Below, one piece after another: positions 1 through 11,431 of a stretch of 64,000 nucleotides of DNA; position 1 is the first letter of the stretch, and the number at the start of each line of letters is the position of its first letter. The stretch comes from Anastatus disparis (taxonomy: Eukaryota; Arthropoda; Insecta; Hymenoptera; Eupelmidae), in assembly GCA_017163975.1 (NCBI GenBank), contig JAFFSR010000242.1, positions 1,761,001-1,825,000 on the forward strand, written 5' to 3'. The notes beneath the pieces were generated by a model that had not been told where the DNA came from, ran no database searches, and was given only the letters and a program-made list of their open reading frames with translations. The translations under genes and the position numbers were made by a program.

Positions 1-982
1 TATATAGCTCATTTTGAAGGTGACTCCTTTAGCTTTTACCTCCATTTTGTTTTTCTATGATTCGATAATTTCCGCAAAAATGGCAGGCATTTGAATAGGG
101 GCAAAAAAAATTGAATATTTTTTAGTTAGTTTTTTACGCATAAGGCATGCATTTTTTAATTTTTTTTTGCTCAACTCGGCTTAAATTAAAGGTTTTTAAA
201 CCCTTTTTAAAACCCCGTCGGAATTTTTTAATCACGACTATTTTTCACTGAGCCACAAAACTTTAAATTTTTATCGATTTTCATGTAGGGTGGGCAAATG
301 TGACTGGAGGGTAGTGTATACAGTGAATGCTGAGAAAGCCTCTTGAGTTTCACATAGCTAACAAACGTAGAAAGTTTGACTCGATCGTATCGGTCACCGA
401 TGAGAAAATTCGATATTTTCGGCTTGAATCGATCATCGATATGACAAATACAGCGTAGCTGTAATTTTATTATCTCTGTGTAGGAAAAAAAACAAATAAA
501 ACTTGTAAATTCGATTTTGCTTACTGTCATAAAATTATTAAAAAGTTATCATATTTGATTATGGGGAATGAATTAAAATTCTTGCAAAATAATACTTAAG
601 TTATCAAATTCCAAAGGTTAAGTGCCATGATAAATGGTTTGTAGTGTGTGTTTACTTGAATGCAAATCACTTATTCATGGAGGTTCATGTGCATATTCGA
701 ATTTTCCAAGCCTGTTTAGATTTCATTGTATATGTAGTAAATAATCTTAATGGATGTTACTAACACTTTTAAACTCTATGTAATAAATTTTACGATGATT
801 TTTTCATATTATAAACTTTTTTAAACTGTAGTTTAATAAAATGCGATATGTAATTTAAAAACTAATTTCAATTTTGTTATATTAATTTTTTTCCTATTTT
901 ATTTTATTCTATGGTAGTTTATAAATTGTTGAATATTAAAAAAATATCTGATAATGAAGAAAAATTAAGTACGAATGGATAG
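1..982. other. noncoding, AT-rich, nothing recognised
   Basis: No open frame here resembles a known protein and no clear repeat structure is visible. Short frames, such as one on the minus strand at 228-530, have no domain-like pattern. Confidence 0.5.
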
Positions 983-1114
983 GTGCACGGTTAGAAATAT
1001 TAACAGACACGTCTGTTAAAAACTGTTTACAGACAAAAATGTCTGTTACTTTAACAGACATTAAGTAACAGACGAAAAAAGTTAACAGATTACACAAATG
1101 TTTTTAACCGTGTG
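983..1114. mobile_element. short fold-back element (MITE-like)
   Basis: The ends pair as an inverted repeat (CACGGTTA at 986-993, TAACCGTG at 1105-1112). The interior holds several alternating copies of the motif AACAGAC and its complement, so the whole 130 bp can fold on itself. There is no coding capacity. Target duplication is not clear. Confidence 0.45.
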
Positions 1115-1714
1115 TATCAAAAACATTCTTAGTTTCTTTATTCCTACATCTGCACAGCACTAAAACAATCTTTGTAGTCACCTTAAATATATTTTTACAT
1201 AGAGCAATTTAGCATTACATTTATTGATATAATATAAAAATGTGGAAATGAATGAAACTAAAAAGTATCGTTATATTATAGTGCACGAATTAACAGTCTA
1301 GGAGATGATGATCCAATACAAAAGAAAAATATAAATGATACCATTTCAAAGAAGGAGCCAAAAATAATATCCTTTAAGTGATCAATCGCTGAAAATAAGA
1401 GTTGAAAATTTTATTTTAAAGAAAAATTCAAAAAGTTCTGAAATGGCACATTTTATATTCTTTCTAAACGGCATGGTTTCCTACTCTTATTTGAAAGTGA
1501 CGTATTTTTCAGCACTCAATTTTAAATGGTGTTGTCAGCACCGTGTTTCAACTGGTGTCTTCTTTTCCCGGAGCTCCGAAACGTAATACGTAATAAAAAC
1601 AGATTCAATAACAAGACTTTTTTATATTTAATAAAATTTTTAATCGGATGGCCAAAGTCTTTGTACTTTAAAAACAATATAAAATGAAATTTTGCATTTA
1701 ATATTGAGAAGCAT
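1115..1714. other. noncoding, nothing recognised
   Basis: AT-rich sequence without a credible gene or repeat on either strand. Confidence 0.4.
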
Positions 1715-2648
1715 CCCTGGTAGAAAATTAAGGATAAGATATGCTCGGATAACTAACTGTTGGCTATATCTCGTCGCTACGCAGTCGCGATCAGTGACCG
1801 ATAAATACACGATAATATATTAAAGACTACAGAGTTGATATAAAATATAATCACTAAAATAATTAAAATTTTTCTCTTCTGATTTGAAATAAATTATAAA
1901 TATTCATTATTTATAATTTATATAATAATATTCATTATTACAATTCATATGAGTTGTAAATAATTTTCAATTAAAATCGTTTATAGAAAGCGAATCTGTA
2001 TATATACATGCTGCCCGCGATGGCGCTTGTTTGTACAATCGTACAATAGATCCTATAGTTGCGAATACTGAATGTCAGCTGCGCGCGCATCACTCGACGC
2101 TTCGTCTTCTATAAACATCTATCTTATCACTATATGTCTAATATGATAACTTAACTTAGCTTTAAAATTATTAAAGATACATATACTAGTTATTGTAAAA
2201 TTACAGAACAGATTATGAATAAAATATCCATGTAAAATTAGTGAGTGCGAAGTGCGAGTGAGTGAGTGCATATGGAAACTTAGTGTGAGAGAATACACTG
2301 TAAAAAAATAGAGAAATCACTTCGTTGGTCGACGATTTTTCAATGTGACCATGCACCGTCGATGTTATTTAACATCGTTGAAGCGCCTATTTAAAATCAT
2401 CGCCTTGTAACGTAAGTAAATAAACTTCGAGCATGGTCGTCATTGAAATCGTCGACCAACAACGATGCTAGTGAACTTCTAACACTTAATATTGTCTATG
2501 AATATAGTATAATAATTCAACATTAACCATATCCCCATAATTGTTTAAGAGTAATGAAGGTTTATCGCGATATCTAAAAGCATATGATCGCGACTGTCCA
2601 TAAAATACGGGATGATATACTGAAAATATGCTCAACTTTCTACCAGGG
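1715..2648. mobile_element. nonautonomous element with CCCTGGTAGAAA inverted ends
   Basis: The left end begins CCCTGGTAGAAA and the right end is its complement, ending CCAGGG at 2648. A second matching block (CAGTCGCGATCA at about 1784 against its complement near 2585-2596) supports imperfect inverted arms. Both ends are flanked by AT. No transposase frame is present, so this would be a nonautonomous DNA element. The family is not assigned. Confidence 0.45.
2323..2464. repeat. inverted repeat inside the preceding element
   Basis: Arms around TTGGTCGACGAT (from 2323) and its complement (to 2464) are about 30 bp each, also sharing a CATGGTC block, separated by a short loop. It may be a small fold-back element nested inside the larger one. 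Confidence 0.5.
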
Positions 2649-2905
2649 ATTATAGTTTTGTCGATGAAGTCAATATTTATTTTTAGAAATTTTTTATAAT
2701 TACTATATTTTTGCATTTATAGGATATAAAATTTATTTAAAAGTGATTCTGGTAATTAAAAAATTTACTATGAAAAATAACAGCAGTTTTAAAAATTACG
2801 AGATATGCAATAAAAATTTTTATATGGATAATAATTGTTATTCTTTATGGTATAATATTTGTAAAAAAAATAGCTTCAATTTGAGAGATGCTAGTGAACT
2901 TCTAA
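2464..2905. repeat. pair of 19-bp direct repeats
   Basis: GATGCTAGTGAACTTCTAA occurs at 2464-2482 and again at 2887-2905, same orientation and without mismatch. The first copy abuts the end of the inverted repeat above; the second lies outside the CCCTGG element. It looks like a duplicated fragment and not a transposase target site, which would be shorter. Confidence 0.6.
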
Positions 2906-4261
2906 TTTAATTGCTAAATTAAATAATTTTATATTGTTTATGTATTTTAATAACCATAACTGAGAAATACAGTCATCAGACCAGAAGGGATGATACATTG
3001 TCGTGAAGCTTCTAAAACATGAACTAAATAATTTAAAACTGTGCGTATACCAAAATCTTAAATTATCATTGAAGAATGTATATCTACAACGTATTCAGTT
3101 CTCCAAATATTACTCATATGACTGCATCTAATATTGTTCAGAATGTGAAAGATAGAAGGTTATATCCTTGTAGTAGTAATCATCTTTCAGTGGTTATTGA
3201 TGCAATTAATACCAATATTTAAAAATAAAGAAAAATTTTCTAAAATCAAATTTAATACGGTTGACTGTACTAAATTATAACAATTGCTGAAGTATTGGAT
3301 AGTTATTTATTTATTTAGATACTTACCCGAGGTTTGTTGATATAATCAGAGTTGATGCAAGCTGGTGCAAGAGTTACAGAATTTGCACGTTATAATATGA
3401 ATGCTAAAGTTTTGTACAAATTGTTATGTGCGATAACTTTACAGGTTTAAAATTGTGCACAAATTATTAAGCATAATAAATTTGCAGGTTTGAAATTTCT
3501 CAAAAAATATTATGGAATAACTGATTTCTACGTTTATAATAGTAAACAAAATATGATAATTTTTATTTACACATATTTTAATTCAACACCTAGAATTAAT
3601 TGATATTTTTTATAGTACTGCGTGATTTAAATCCGCGCTTAAATCCCGCTGAGCCGAAAGTTAAACGATAAATTTTTACGCTGTTCAATAATGAATATGA
3701 TGCTGAATTCATTTAAAACACGCACTTATAATAAGCGATATTTTGAGATCTGGATTATTTTTAAAAGTTTATTCATCGATAATAATAAAGTGTACATTAT
3801 TGCAACTCTTTTATATCGCTATATTTTTCAAAATAAATAACAATTATAATATACGTGTAAAACCAATGTTAATATCAGTGTAACATATGAAGCGAAGAGG
3901 TAGTCATTTCGACGCTCTAAGACTCAGTCGCGTCTGTGATTCCCCAAAAACTGCTAATTACAATATATAAGTTATCAATTGTCGCTCCTACGGCCTAATA
4001 TGAAAGGAAATTTAGATTTTTTTATTACAAAATTAATTTCAACAATTTGACATAATGTTATTTCATGTTTTATATAATATTTTTAGTTTTTTTTTCTATT
4101 TATTATTCACGAAGTGCTTAATTTTTTTTTTTTAGTTTTCGCTTTTTTTTATTATTCGTAGAATGCCTAGTTTTGTAGTATATAGAATTCGTTTTTTTAT
4201 GAATTATCATTCGTGGAGTGCATATTTGTTTATTAAATTTGAATTTTGAGTATAGATGATA
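2906..4261. other. noncoding, nothing recognised
   Basis: AT-rich sequence with T-rich stretches near 4,080-4,200. No gene-like frame is visible. Confidence 0.4.
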
Positions 4262-4392
4262 GTGGCGGATTTAAATCACTCGAGCTATAAAATAGACGCT
4301 CTGACTCAACATAAACCTATTATTACACGGCGTTTAGACCCTCGCTCAGGCCTACCTCGCCGTGTAATAATAGGTGATTTAAGTCGCCCGTA
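4262..4392. mobile_element. hairpin element, 17-bp perfect stem
   Basis: CCTATTATTACACGGCG at 4316-4332 is perfectly complementary to 4358-4374 around a 25-nt loop. Outer sequences near 4264-4279 and 4373-4390 (core TTAAATCAC) also pair. A 64-codon open frame over this stretch is only a by-product. Best read as a tiny fold-back MITE or a structured noncoding repeat. Confidence 0.45.
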
Positions 4393-4926
4393 TCGTAATA
4401 TACTATTATACAATTATTTTGTGCACAGAATAAAAAAAAATTATAAATAAGACTTAATTTTGCACATGAAATATTGTGCACTATAAGTATTTATAAAATA
4501 ATTAATGTTCTACACATAATTAAACACATAAATATGATGTTTTTAATTTCACGCCATCAAATTTCAATAATATATTTATTATGTTACACAAGTTTAAAAG
4601 CATTCTACGATTATAAAATTTAAATATTTTTTTTATTCTGTACGTATATAATACTTTACGTCCAAATTTTCTACACATGTTTTTGTACATGTACATAATT
4701 TACGTGATCTAATCATTTTAAAATAATTTTTATTATACATATAAAATTATTTAAAGTATTATTATTTAATATTATTATCATTTTTATACACGTCAGCTGT
4801 AAAATTTTGTTTAAACGCGTTGCTAAGCAATTACAAAATATTTATCTTTTATAATATTGTCTTAAGGAGATGTAAAATGGATACTACACCTGTACTCATA
4901 AATATTTACTATCTTTTTATTTTATT

Positions 4927-4976
4927 CCCTACTGCAAAATCTCACGTGAGATCTCACGTGAGATTTTGCAGTAGGG
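4927..4976. repeat. perfect 50-bp palindrome
   Basis: Two 25-base halves starting CCCTACTGCAAAATC meet at 4951/4952 with no spacer and no mismatch. The palindrome is absent at the equivalent place of the related copy at 35 kb, so it seems to be a later insertion or expansion in this copy. Confidence 0.85.
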
Positions 4977-5239
4977 TTGTAAAATTTTAAGAAAATAAAT
5001 GCTTTATCTTGTAGTATGTACCATGAAGATTATTCAGTTAAATTTTCATTCATTAGTTTCTCAGAATTTTAGATTTCTCATACAAAATCTAAAAATTTTA
5101 ATATATAGTATTGGAACCCAAAATTCTGAAAAACTAATGAATGAATTTATTTGAAAATTTAATTGAATAATCTTCATGGTAAATACAACAAGCTAAAGCA
5201 TTTCTTTTTCTCAAGTTTTGCAATATAACCCATATGGAA

Positions 5240-6030
5240 ATAATTTATGTGAAAAACTTAATAATAAATAATAAATTGTAAATAACTGTTAAAAATTGTA
5301 AATGTGAGACAAAAATAATTTAGTTACAAGTTTACTATTTACATATTATCCTATTAATTACTATTATTTACAGTTATTTACAGTTATTAAATTAATAAAT
5401 CTGTAATTAACAGTATATTTACAATTAATTTACAATTATTAATAGTACAGATAATTATTTACAATAATTCATAATATTTAAGTTATTCATAATTTTAATT
5501 TACAGTTATTTACATTTTCAAAAATTTTTGAATCAGTGGATAATTGATTAATAATTATTTATAATTATTTACAATTATTTAAAGTATTTTTACAGTTATT
5601 TACAGTTATTTATAATTATTTACAACTATTATACATTTTCATAGTTTTTACATAATTATTTACAGTTATTCATCATTTTTAAAATTTTCCTATATATAAA
5701 ATTATTGAATAAATTCGTGATAATTTTCGAAAATGTAAATAACTGCAAATAATTGAAAAACTATAAATAATCGAAAATAACTGTAAAATAATTGAAAAAA
5801 GTGAATAAATGTAAATAACTGTAAATAAATATAAAAAACTGCAAATAAGTGTAAATAACAGTTAATAAGTGTAAGTAACAGTTAATAACTGTAAATAAGT
5901 GTAAATAACAGTAAATAATTGTAAATAATTGTAAATAACTGTTATTTATGTCTCAATTCCCACATTTTTTAACACTTTTCTACAGTTATTTACAGTTATT
6001 TACAGTTATTAACAGTTATTTACAATTATA
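5240..6030. repeat. TTACAGTTATT minisatellite in both orientations
   Basis: Degenerate 11-12 bp units (TTTACAGTTATT) run in one orientation to about 5,670, switch to the complement (AAATAACTGTAA) at about 5,720-5,945, then return to the first orientation to about 6,030. The array lies wholly inside the family B MITE. Confidence 0.75.
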
Positions 6031-6099
6031 TCCAAAAATTTTTTCCATATGGGAATGAAAAGATAGGCCAAATTCATGAGTACAGGTGTAGTGTCCGTT

Positions 6100-6790
6100 T
6101 TACATACCCTTAACCAAGAAGCTGAGAAGTTGGTTAAGTTTTGTCCACTCTCCAAGGCAAGGTAGTGTGCAAATGAGGATGCCTTGAATGTCATGAGCGA
6201 GGATGAGTTGCGTAAAGTCGCAGGAAGATCATTCCATAGCCGCAAGGAAGTGACCAGGAACGATCGTAGGCGATACTCAGTGAATGAAAAAGGAATGGTC
6301 AAAGGTTTCACATCACCCCTCAAGGACCTCACCGGCCGGCTCCACTGATACATAGAATGCAAATTAGATGGAGTACAAGATAAGAACATCTTATACAGAA
6401 ACGTAGAAGAAAAATAGTTTCTTCTACACGCGGTGGATAACGAGCCTAATGAGAACCTATAAGCAGAGATATGCTCACGCCTACCTACACCGAAGATGTA
6501 ACGTATACCAGAGTTGATGTTCCTCTGAAGTCTAAGGTCAAGCTCAGCCGAGAGGTCACAGTAAACCAAACAGCAGTAATCCAGAAGTGGAAAATAAGCA
6601 ATGTTTTTATAAGATGTATACGAAGAGCAAACGTGGTGCTCTTTCTAAAGAAGTTTAGTCTGTAAAGCAGAGAAAATGACCTATTACACACTTGTGTAAA
6701 GTGCTCTCTCCAGTTAAGCTTACTGTCCAACCAAACACCCAGACTACGAACAGAGGACTCAAATCTAATATTAGCACCGTTCAACGGAAC
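6100..6790 (-). pseudogene. non-LTR retrotransposon RT C-terminal fragment
   Basis: Two overlapping minus-strand frames encode the post-catalytic part of a LINE-type reverse transcriptase. The upstream frame carries SLGVWLDSKLNW (thumb region, typical of Jockey/CR1-like elements). The downstream frame carries LWNDLPATLR followed by a FKASSFAHYL-type ending, the usual C-terminal signature. A frameshift near 6,560 separates the two. No catalytic YADD, endonuclease or 5' region is present, so it is a truncated relic. Its 3' end abuts the TTAA MITE, and a (GA)n run borders its 5' side. Clade assignment is uncertain. Confidence 0.75.
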
Positions 6791-6796
6791 GCGAAC

Positions 6797-6823
<27 letters not shown>
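6797..6823. repeat. (GA)n microsatellite
   Basis: About 13 uninterrupted GA dinucleotides. On the minus strand they give a run of alternating Ser and Leu codons that should not be taken as protein. Confidence 0.95.
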
Positions 6824-6827
<4 letters not shown>

Positions 6828-7092
6828 CTATATCGAAAGGAAAACAAACACTCAAGAACGTGCACGAGTTTCTATGTACGAGTTGTGTCTAGCTTCTTGA
6901 TGAAAGTTGTTGGCGACGCAAATTTTTAAATATATTTTATTTTGGGGTTTTTTCGCCTTCCCCAACCCTCCCTTTCCGCGCCCCAACATGTCACTCTCCC
7001 ACTCGCTACGCTCGTGTGCAATAGTCAACTAAACCTCACTCGTTACACAATATACTATTATAATAGTTGTCTTTTTTATACACATTGTATTA
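6824..7092. other. noncoding; locally less AT-rich
   Basis: Nothing coding is recognised. The stretch at about 6,960-7,020 is C-rich compared with its surroundings, which may reflect a piece of another mobile element. Confidence 0.3.
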
Positions 7093-7158
7093 TACACGTC
7101 AGCTGTAAAATTTAGATCGAACACATTGCTAAGCAATTAGAAAATATTTATTTTTCAT
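7093..7158. repeat. diverged copy of the 4,790-4,851 sequence
   Basis: Both places share TACACGTCAGCTGTAAAATT followed by a block around TTGCTAAGCAATTA and AAAATATTTAT, with scattered differences. The two copies flank the MITE and LINE fragments and point to an unassigned dispersed repeat. Confidence 0.6.
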
Positions 7159-7244
7159 ATTATTGCTTGATTCATAACCAAGAATTTGAGTTGGTTAAAT
7201 GTAGAAGCAAAATGCTTCGTTTACCAGGGAAGTTCTAGAATTCA

Positions 7245-7535
7245 GTGCGGTACTTTCACGGCGATTTGTTCTATTATCGAGACGACCAGGGGACTGCACT
7301 GACATTCAGATGTGCAAAAAGATGCTTGGATTGCACAGCAGTGCTTTTTTTGCAAAATATTGATGATCTCGAAAATCAATATATAATCGAGATCAATGAA
7401 AATAATCATTCGAGAGATGATTTGTTGTTCCTGAGGATCAATTTTGAGACCAGTTTGAAGGAAAGGGCTAAAGAAGGGGCGTTCGCCCATAAGCCACGTC
7501 AAATTTTTGATCACGTAGTAGGAATGCAGGAGTAA
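7245..7535 (+). pseudogene. FLYWCH-like zinc-finger fragment
   Basis: A 96-codon frame begins with spacing like a FLYWCH zinc finger: aromatic residues in LFYYRD, then FRCAKR, CLDCTA, and a terminal NNHSRD that supplies one His (the usual motif ends HxH). The first Cys/His positions fit, but the second His is replaced, so zinc binding may be lost. It lies about 35 bp upstream of a decayed reverse transcriptase in the same orientation. It could be the N-terminal module of that element or a separate capture. The family match is by eye only. Confidence 0.4.
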
Positions 7536-7569
7536 GTATTATACTTTTAACGGAGTCGTTATGCGTATG

Positions 7570-8500
7570 GGAAAACGCAAGAGTTATTTAAAAATAAACC
7601 AAAAGAACTGGCCTCCTGCATTATTAAAGGTATCGATTGGCTCGACAAATGCGACGCTTTGCCTGACGTGGACAAAGTTCAGGCTCTTCATAACGATTTG
7701 TAGGGTAAAGCGCTGAATATCGCGATTCCGAATATGGGCGATCTGGAGCCGCCACTGAGCCTGGATACGCTTCATCCGTCAGTAACGATGGAGGAAGTGC
7801 ACAATAGAATCAAGAGGACGAAGATATCATCCACGTCGAGTTTAGATGGGATCAGGAGAGTCGATCTCATAAGCAAGGACGTTAAAATCCTGCTCATGAA
7901 GTTTTTTAATTTTCTAATGATCGTTCGAAAAGAGCCTTCCACGTGGAAGATAAATAGGACAACCTTGATCCTTAAGAAAGGCAAGGACCCAGCAAGAACC
8001 TGAGACCGTTGACCATGTGCTCTTTAGTTAGTAGGGTCTTCTGGGGATTTGTCGACCAAAAAGTTAGGCGCGTAATCAAACTAACGCCGTGGCAAAAGGG
8101 CTCGGTCGTGAGAGAAAATGGCTGCTTTAACAATGTCCGCATATTAAATGAAATTATAAAGAATGGCAAAGTCTCGAGTGATGTAGCAGTGGCAGTAGTG
8201 GCCACCGTAAAAGCATTTGACTCGCTACCGCATCAGTTTTTAGAGCTGGCGCTCCAGCATAAGGGAGTGCCAGCAATTTGTAGAGAGTTGATTCAAAATT
8301 CCTACGAAGCGGTGTTCACAAAAGTACAAATTGGTGAAAAGGTTTTTGAAGTGCCACTGCTCCGAGGGGTCAAGCAAAGAAACCCACTTTCGCCACTCGT
8401 ATATAATATTTGTATGGAGCCTCTCTTGTGAACGTTGTAGAATAGGGCCGGATTCACCGTCGGCGAGTCCAATATTTCGGTGCTGGAATTTATCCATCAT
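7570..8500 (+). pseudogene. R2/NeSL-like non-LTR reverse transcriptase, broken
   Basis: Several plus-strand frames together cover the fingers and part of the palm of a non-LTR reverse transcriptase: SSTSSLDGIRRVD (early RT motif), TTLILKKGKDP, the motif-A region KAFDSLPH and the motif-B region GVKQRNPLSPL, where the usual Gly after Gln is Arg. The order and wording resemble R2/R4/NeSL-type elements. Stops or shifts occur near 7,700, 8,000 and 8,430, and the sequence loses similarity where the YADD motif should follow. There is no restriction-like endonuclease. This is a dead 5'- and 3'-truncated relic. Confidence 0.7.
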
Positions 8501-9497
8501 TTTTTCAAAAGATGATTTTAATAAAGAAATAAGTAAGTATTAGGTGTAAAGCTAACTCTATTATTGATAGGTTTATGAACTGATATGAAAGATGAATTAT
8601 GGTCTATAGATTTGATTTCTTTGATAAGTGAAAGAAGGAGTTTATTCCACGCAGCCCCTCAATTTTATTTTATTAAATGAAAAAATTGCATTTGGTAATC
8701 GCTTTTTTCAGCTTTTTATGAATAACTCATTGTGATCAACTTGTATCACAAAAATTAGAACAGCATTTAAAACTAGATTAAATTGTGCGCATTTTCGTTA
8801 AAAAGGCGTCCAAAATGGTTAATAATTGACGAAGCTTCAGCAATTTAAAATTCAGGTTCATTTTCAATTTTTTCATTTTAACATCAAACACTAAATATGA
8901 TGTAGCAAAAAAAAATCTTTTAAGTGTTCTACGAGGTAAATTATATTTTTATTTATGTCCTCGTAGGCCGTATTCGTGTCAGTATATAAAGAGCATGCTA
9001 AATTTGTATTGGCATCGGATATATCTCAGAAGCGCTCCTCGACTCTTTACAAGATTTATATGTCCTCCTAACACATATTGAGACTCAATATGTCTCAGAA
9101 GAAATCAATATGGCATCACCGATCCTACTATGTTTCGTTCAATATGTCAAAGAGCAATCATTTCGAACGTAGGTTAGTGAAAAAAAAATGACTCGCGCTT
9201 CGATAGCAACTATACTCATTACAAAATGAGAATCTAAGAAACAAAAGAAAAAATCAATAGAACTAAAATTTAATTTTAAAAGTATCGAAAAAATATTGAT
9301 ATTTTCCACTAATAAGTTATAGTTTCTTATACGGCCTACTTCGCACATAAAATCATCTATGTCCTTTGGCCGTTTATTCAGATGGAATCTGAATCTCGAA
9401 CAATGTTTGCCGCTTGAGCAGAAATCTATTGTTCTCGATTCATATTCCATCTGAATACGGCCAACGGATATACATAACTAATACATATTAGAAGGTA
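8501..9497. other. noncoding flank of the LTR element
   Basis: No gene is recognised. Around 8,960-9,480 the sequence is less AT-rich and has short inverted similarities (GCCGTATTC and its complement near 9,455). The last four bases, GGTA at 9494-9497, are the left target-site duplication of the retrotransposon. Confidence 0.5.
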
Positions 9498-9795
9498 TGT
9501 GGGGACCATGTAAGTGGTTTTGTATTGCGCAAGCGCGAATCGTCTTCATCATTGTTAGAGACGAAGCAGCGGCGTCGTATCAGTAGCGTCTGAACCTTTT
9601 AAGATACAAGTTCGACGCGTAGGCCGGTGGTTGCTGGCGAAATATTGATTGAATAAAGAATTAATATCAAAATTTGGTTTGTTGCAGATTTATTATCTAC
9701 CTTCCATTAACACGCATAATACCCAGGTTATAGGTCCTGGGATAACATTAATTGGAGTCGGATAAAATATCATTTACAACAACACCTAACCTATA
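9498..9795 (+). repeat. 5' LTR
   Basis: It starts TGTGGGGACC and ends CCTAACCTATA. Against the 3' LTR I see two base differences and one 3-bp AAC indel. AATAAA at 9652-9657 is the likely polyadenylation signal of the R/U5 region. The exact right boundary is ambiguous by one base because the terminal A could also belong to the target duplication. Confidence 0.93.
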
Positions 9796-9796
9796 T

Positions 9797-9814
9797 TGGT
9801 GACTTGCTTGGAAG
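9797..9814 (+). other. candidate tRNA primer-binding site
   Basis: TGGTGACTTGCTTGG begins one base after the LTR. TGG complements the CCA end of a tRNA and the position is right. I could not name the tRNA from the sequence. Confidence 0.6.
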
Positions 9815-11431
9815 GCGGGTTTTCTTTCTTTTGTCTGGAACACGAGAGCCGTTTCGCCTTGGGTCTTTGGATTTTTGAAAAGGGGACCCTCAACGCCTGG
9901 TGCAATTAAGAAGAGTGTACGAAGAGGATTTTCTTTTTCAGAGGTTCCGTGGGCATAACCCTTTTGCTCACGAGGTAGCAGCGAGGTTGCAACGCAGTTC
10001 GCAGCCATCGTCTTGCATCATCTTTTCTTTGCACATCGGGCGGCCATCGCTTCGCATCGTTTTTGCCTGCACGTCGACAGCGGCCGGGTGAGGCTTTTCT
10101 ACAGCACGGCGAAGGTATTAAGGTATTTATTTAGTACTTGCGAAATTCGCTCCATACTAACATCGTATCATCAAGAGATACATATTTGTTTGAATACCTT
10201 GCGCTTATTTATTCTTAGATGAATTTAACGTTTAAAAAGACGTAATTTTGTATATGAAATACTAGCGCATATTTTTTTCTTTTGCTGTGCGGGAAGGCAT
10301 CTTGACGGCCATGTTGGCGTCATTTTCATATATACACAGTACATAAAAGCTTTTTGACGGCCATATTGGCGTCGTTCTGTGTTATGTAACAAGAAGGCGG
10401 TTCAGACGCCATTTTGTGTTTTAACGCTTCGATTGCGTTACACGACTTTCGTCAACACACGCAACTCGATTAGAAGATTTTCTTTTTGATGACGTACTTC
10501 CGGGACGCGGCGTGCGTTTTTAGCTTTGTAACGTGAAATTTTTGTTCGTGTCTTTATAACTAACATTTTGCGTTGGAGCGAATTTTAACTTAATTAGTTG
10601 TTTGCTTCTTGGCTAAAATAGTAAAATTTAATCTTTCCTTTTTTTTCAAAGAAATTTCTTCGCTAAAGTAAATTAATATTTTTTTTAATTAACTTGAAAA
10701 TTCAAAAGAGTGAAGTTTACCTTTTTTAAATTTGCATAAATTTATTTAAAGTGCGATTTGACAAGATTTTTTTTTCTTTGTCAGTAGAAAACCAGAAGCA
10801 ACACAAAGGACCGAAAAGGTCAAGCCTATATTAAATCAAGTTACTGAAAATCAATTTAATTTGAATCATGAAATTGTAAATGCTAAAAGGAATCATTTCT
10901 TTAAATATTAAGTACATTTTATGGCTTGAGTTTCGCTCTTTTCATTAAGATGCTACGCACGACCAGCCGATTTTTTCTAGTCAGTTTTAGATAGAAAAAA
11001 GTTAAACTTAAATAGTATTTTATTTCTTTTTGCGATAGCAATTTTTGATCTCTCAAAGTAGCCCGCAGGTCAGTGGACTAAAGATTTAAATAGTGTCATT
11101 TGAATAGTATGCGGTGTTCATTCGGTTTTGAGTTTGTCGGGGCGGTCACCTGGACACTTAGGTGCCATCCTTGTCCGCCTGGGTGAATTGACCTCTGGCA
11201 GATTTCCAGCTTGCTGCGTGAGCATTTGCTGTTTGATTTTAATATTGTAGTAAGTTTTAAATGTTTTAAAATTATTAAACCTTGATTTTGGTCCAGTGAC
11301 TTGGTTCGCCCCCTGTGTGAGTTTGTTGTATGCACGAGTGTGTGATAAAAAATTTTGGTGTGGTGACTCAGACCAGCTGTTAGTGTGGGTACTGAGCACA
11401 GGAGTGTTAAAAAGCGTTTTGTGAATTAGTT
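9815..11431 (+). promoter_or_regulatory. long untranslated leader of the LTR element
   Basis: This 1.6-kb stretch precedes gag and holds no credible plus-strand gene. Three copies of a GACGGCCAT.TTGGCGTC-like block occur (10,304-10,321, 10,356-10,373, and a weaker one near 10,400). GGCCGG|GTGAGG at 10,088 is a candidate splice donor that could join the acceptor at 20,863 to make a subgenomic message for the downstream F-box/LRR gene. Packaging signals are expected here but not identifiable by eye. Confidence 0.45.

Larger units (their letters stand above)
4862..6113. mobile_element. TTAA-flanked MITE, family B copy 1
   Basis: The element lies between TTAA at 4862-4865 and TTAA at 6110-6113. 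Its ends are inverted repeats of about 38 bp containing ACTACACCTGTACTCAT. A second copy sits in the RECQL5 intron (35,048-36,330). Inner arms near 5,020-5,190 also pair. TTAA duplication is known for piggyBac-type elements, but the outermost bases start GG rather than the usual CCC, so the superfamily is tentative. The interior is filled by a minisatellite and has no transposase. Confidence 0.6.

Noticed and set aside
6797..6865. Ser/Leu-rich N-terminus upstream of the LINE fragment as a signal peptide
   Set aside because: It is the (GA)n microsatellite read on the minus strand.
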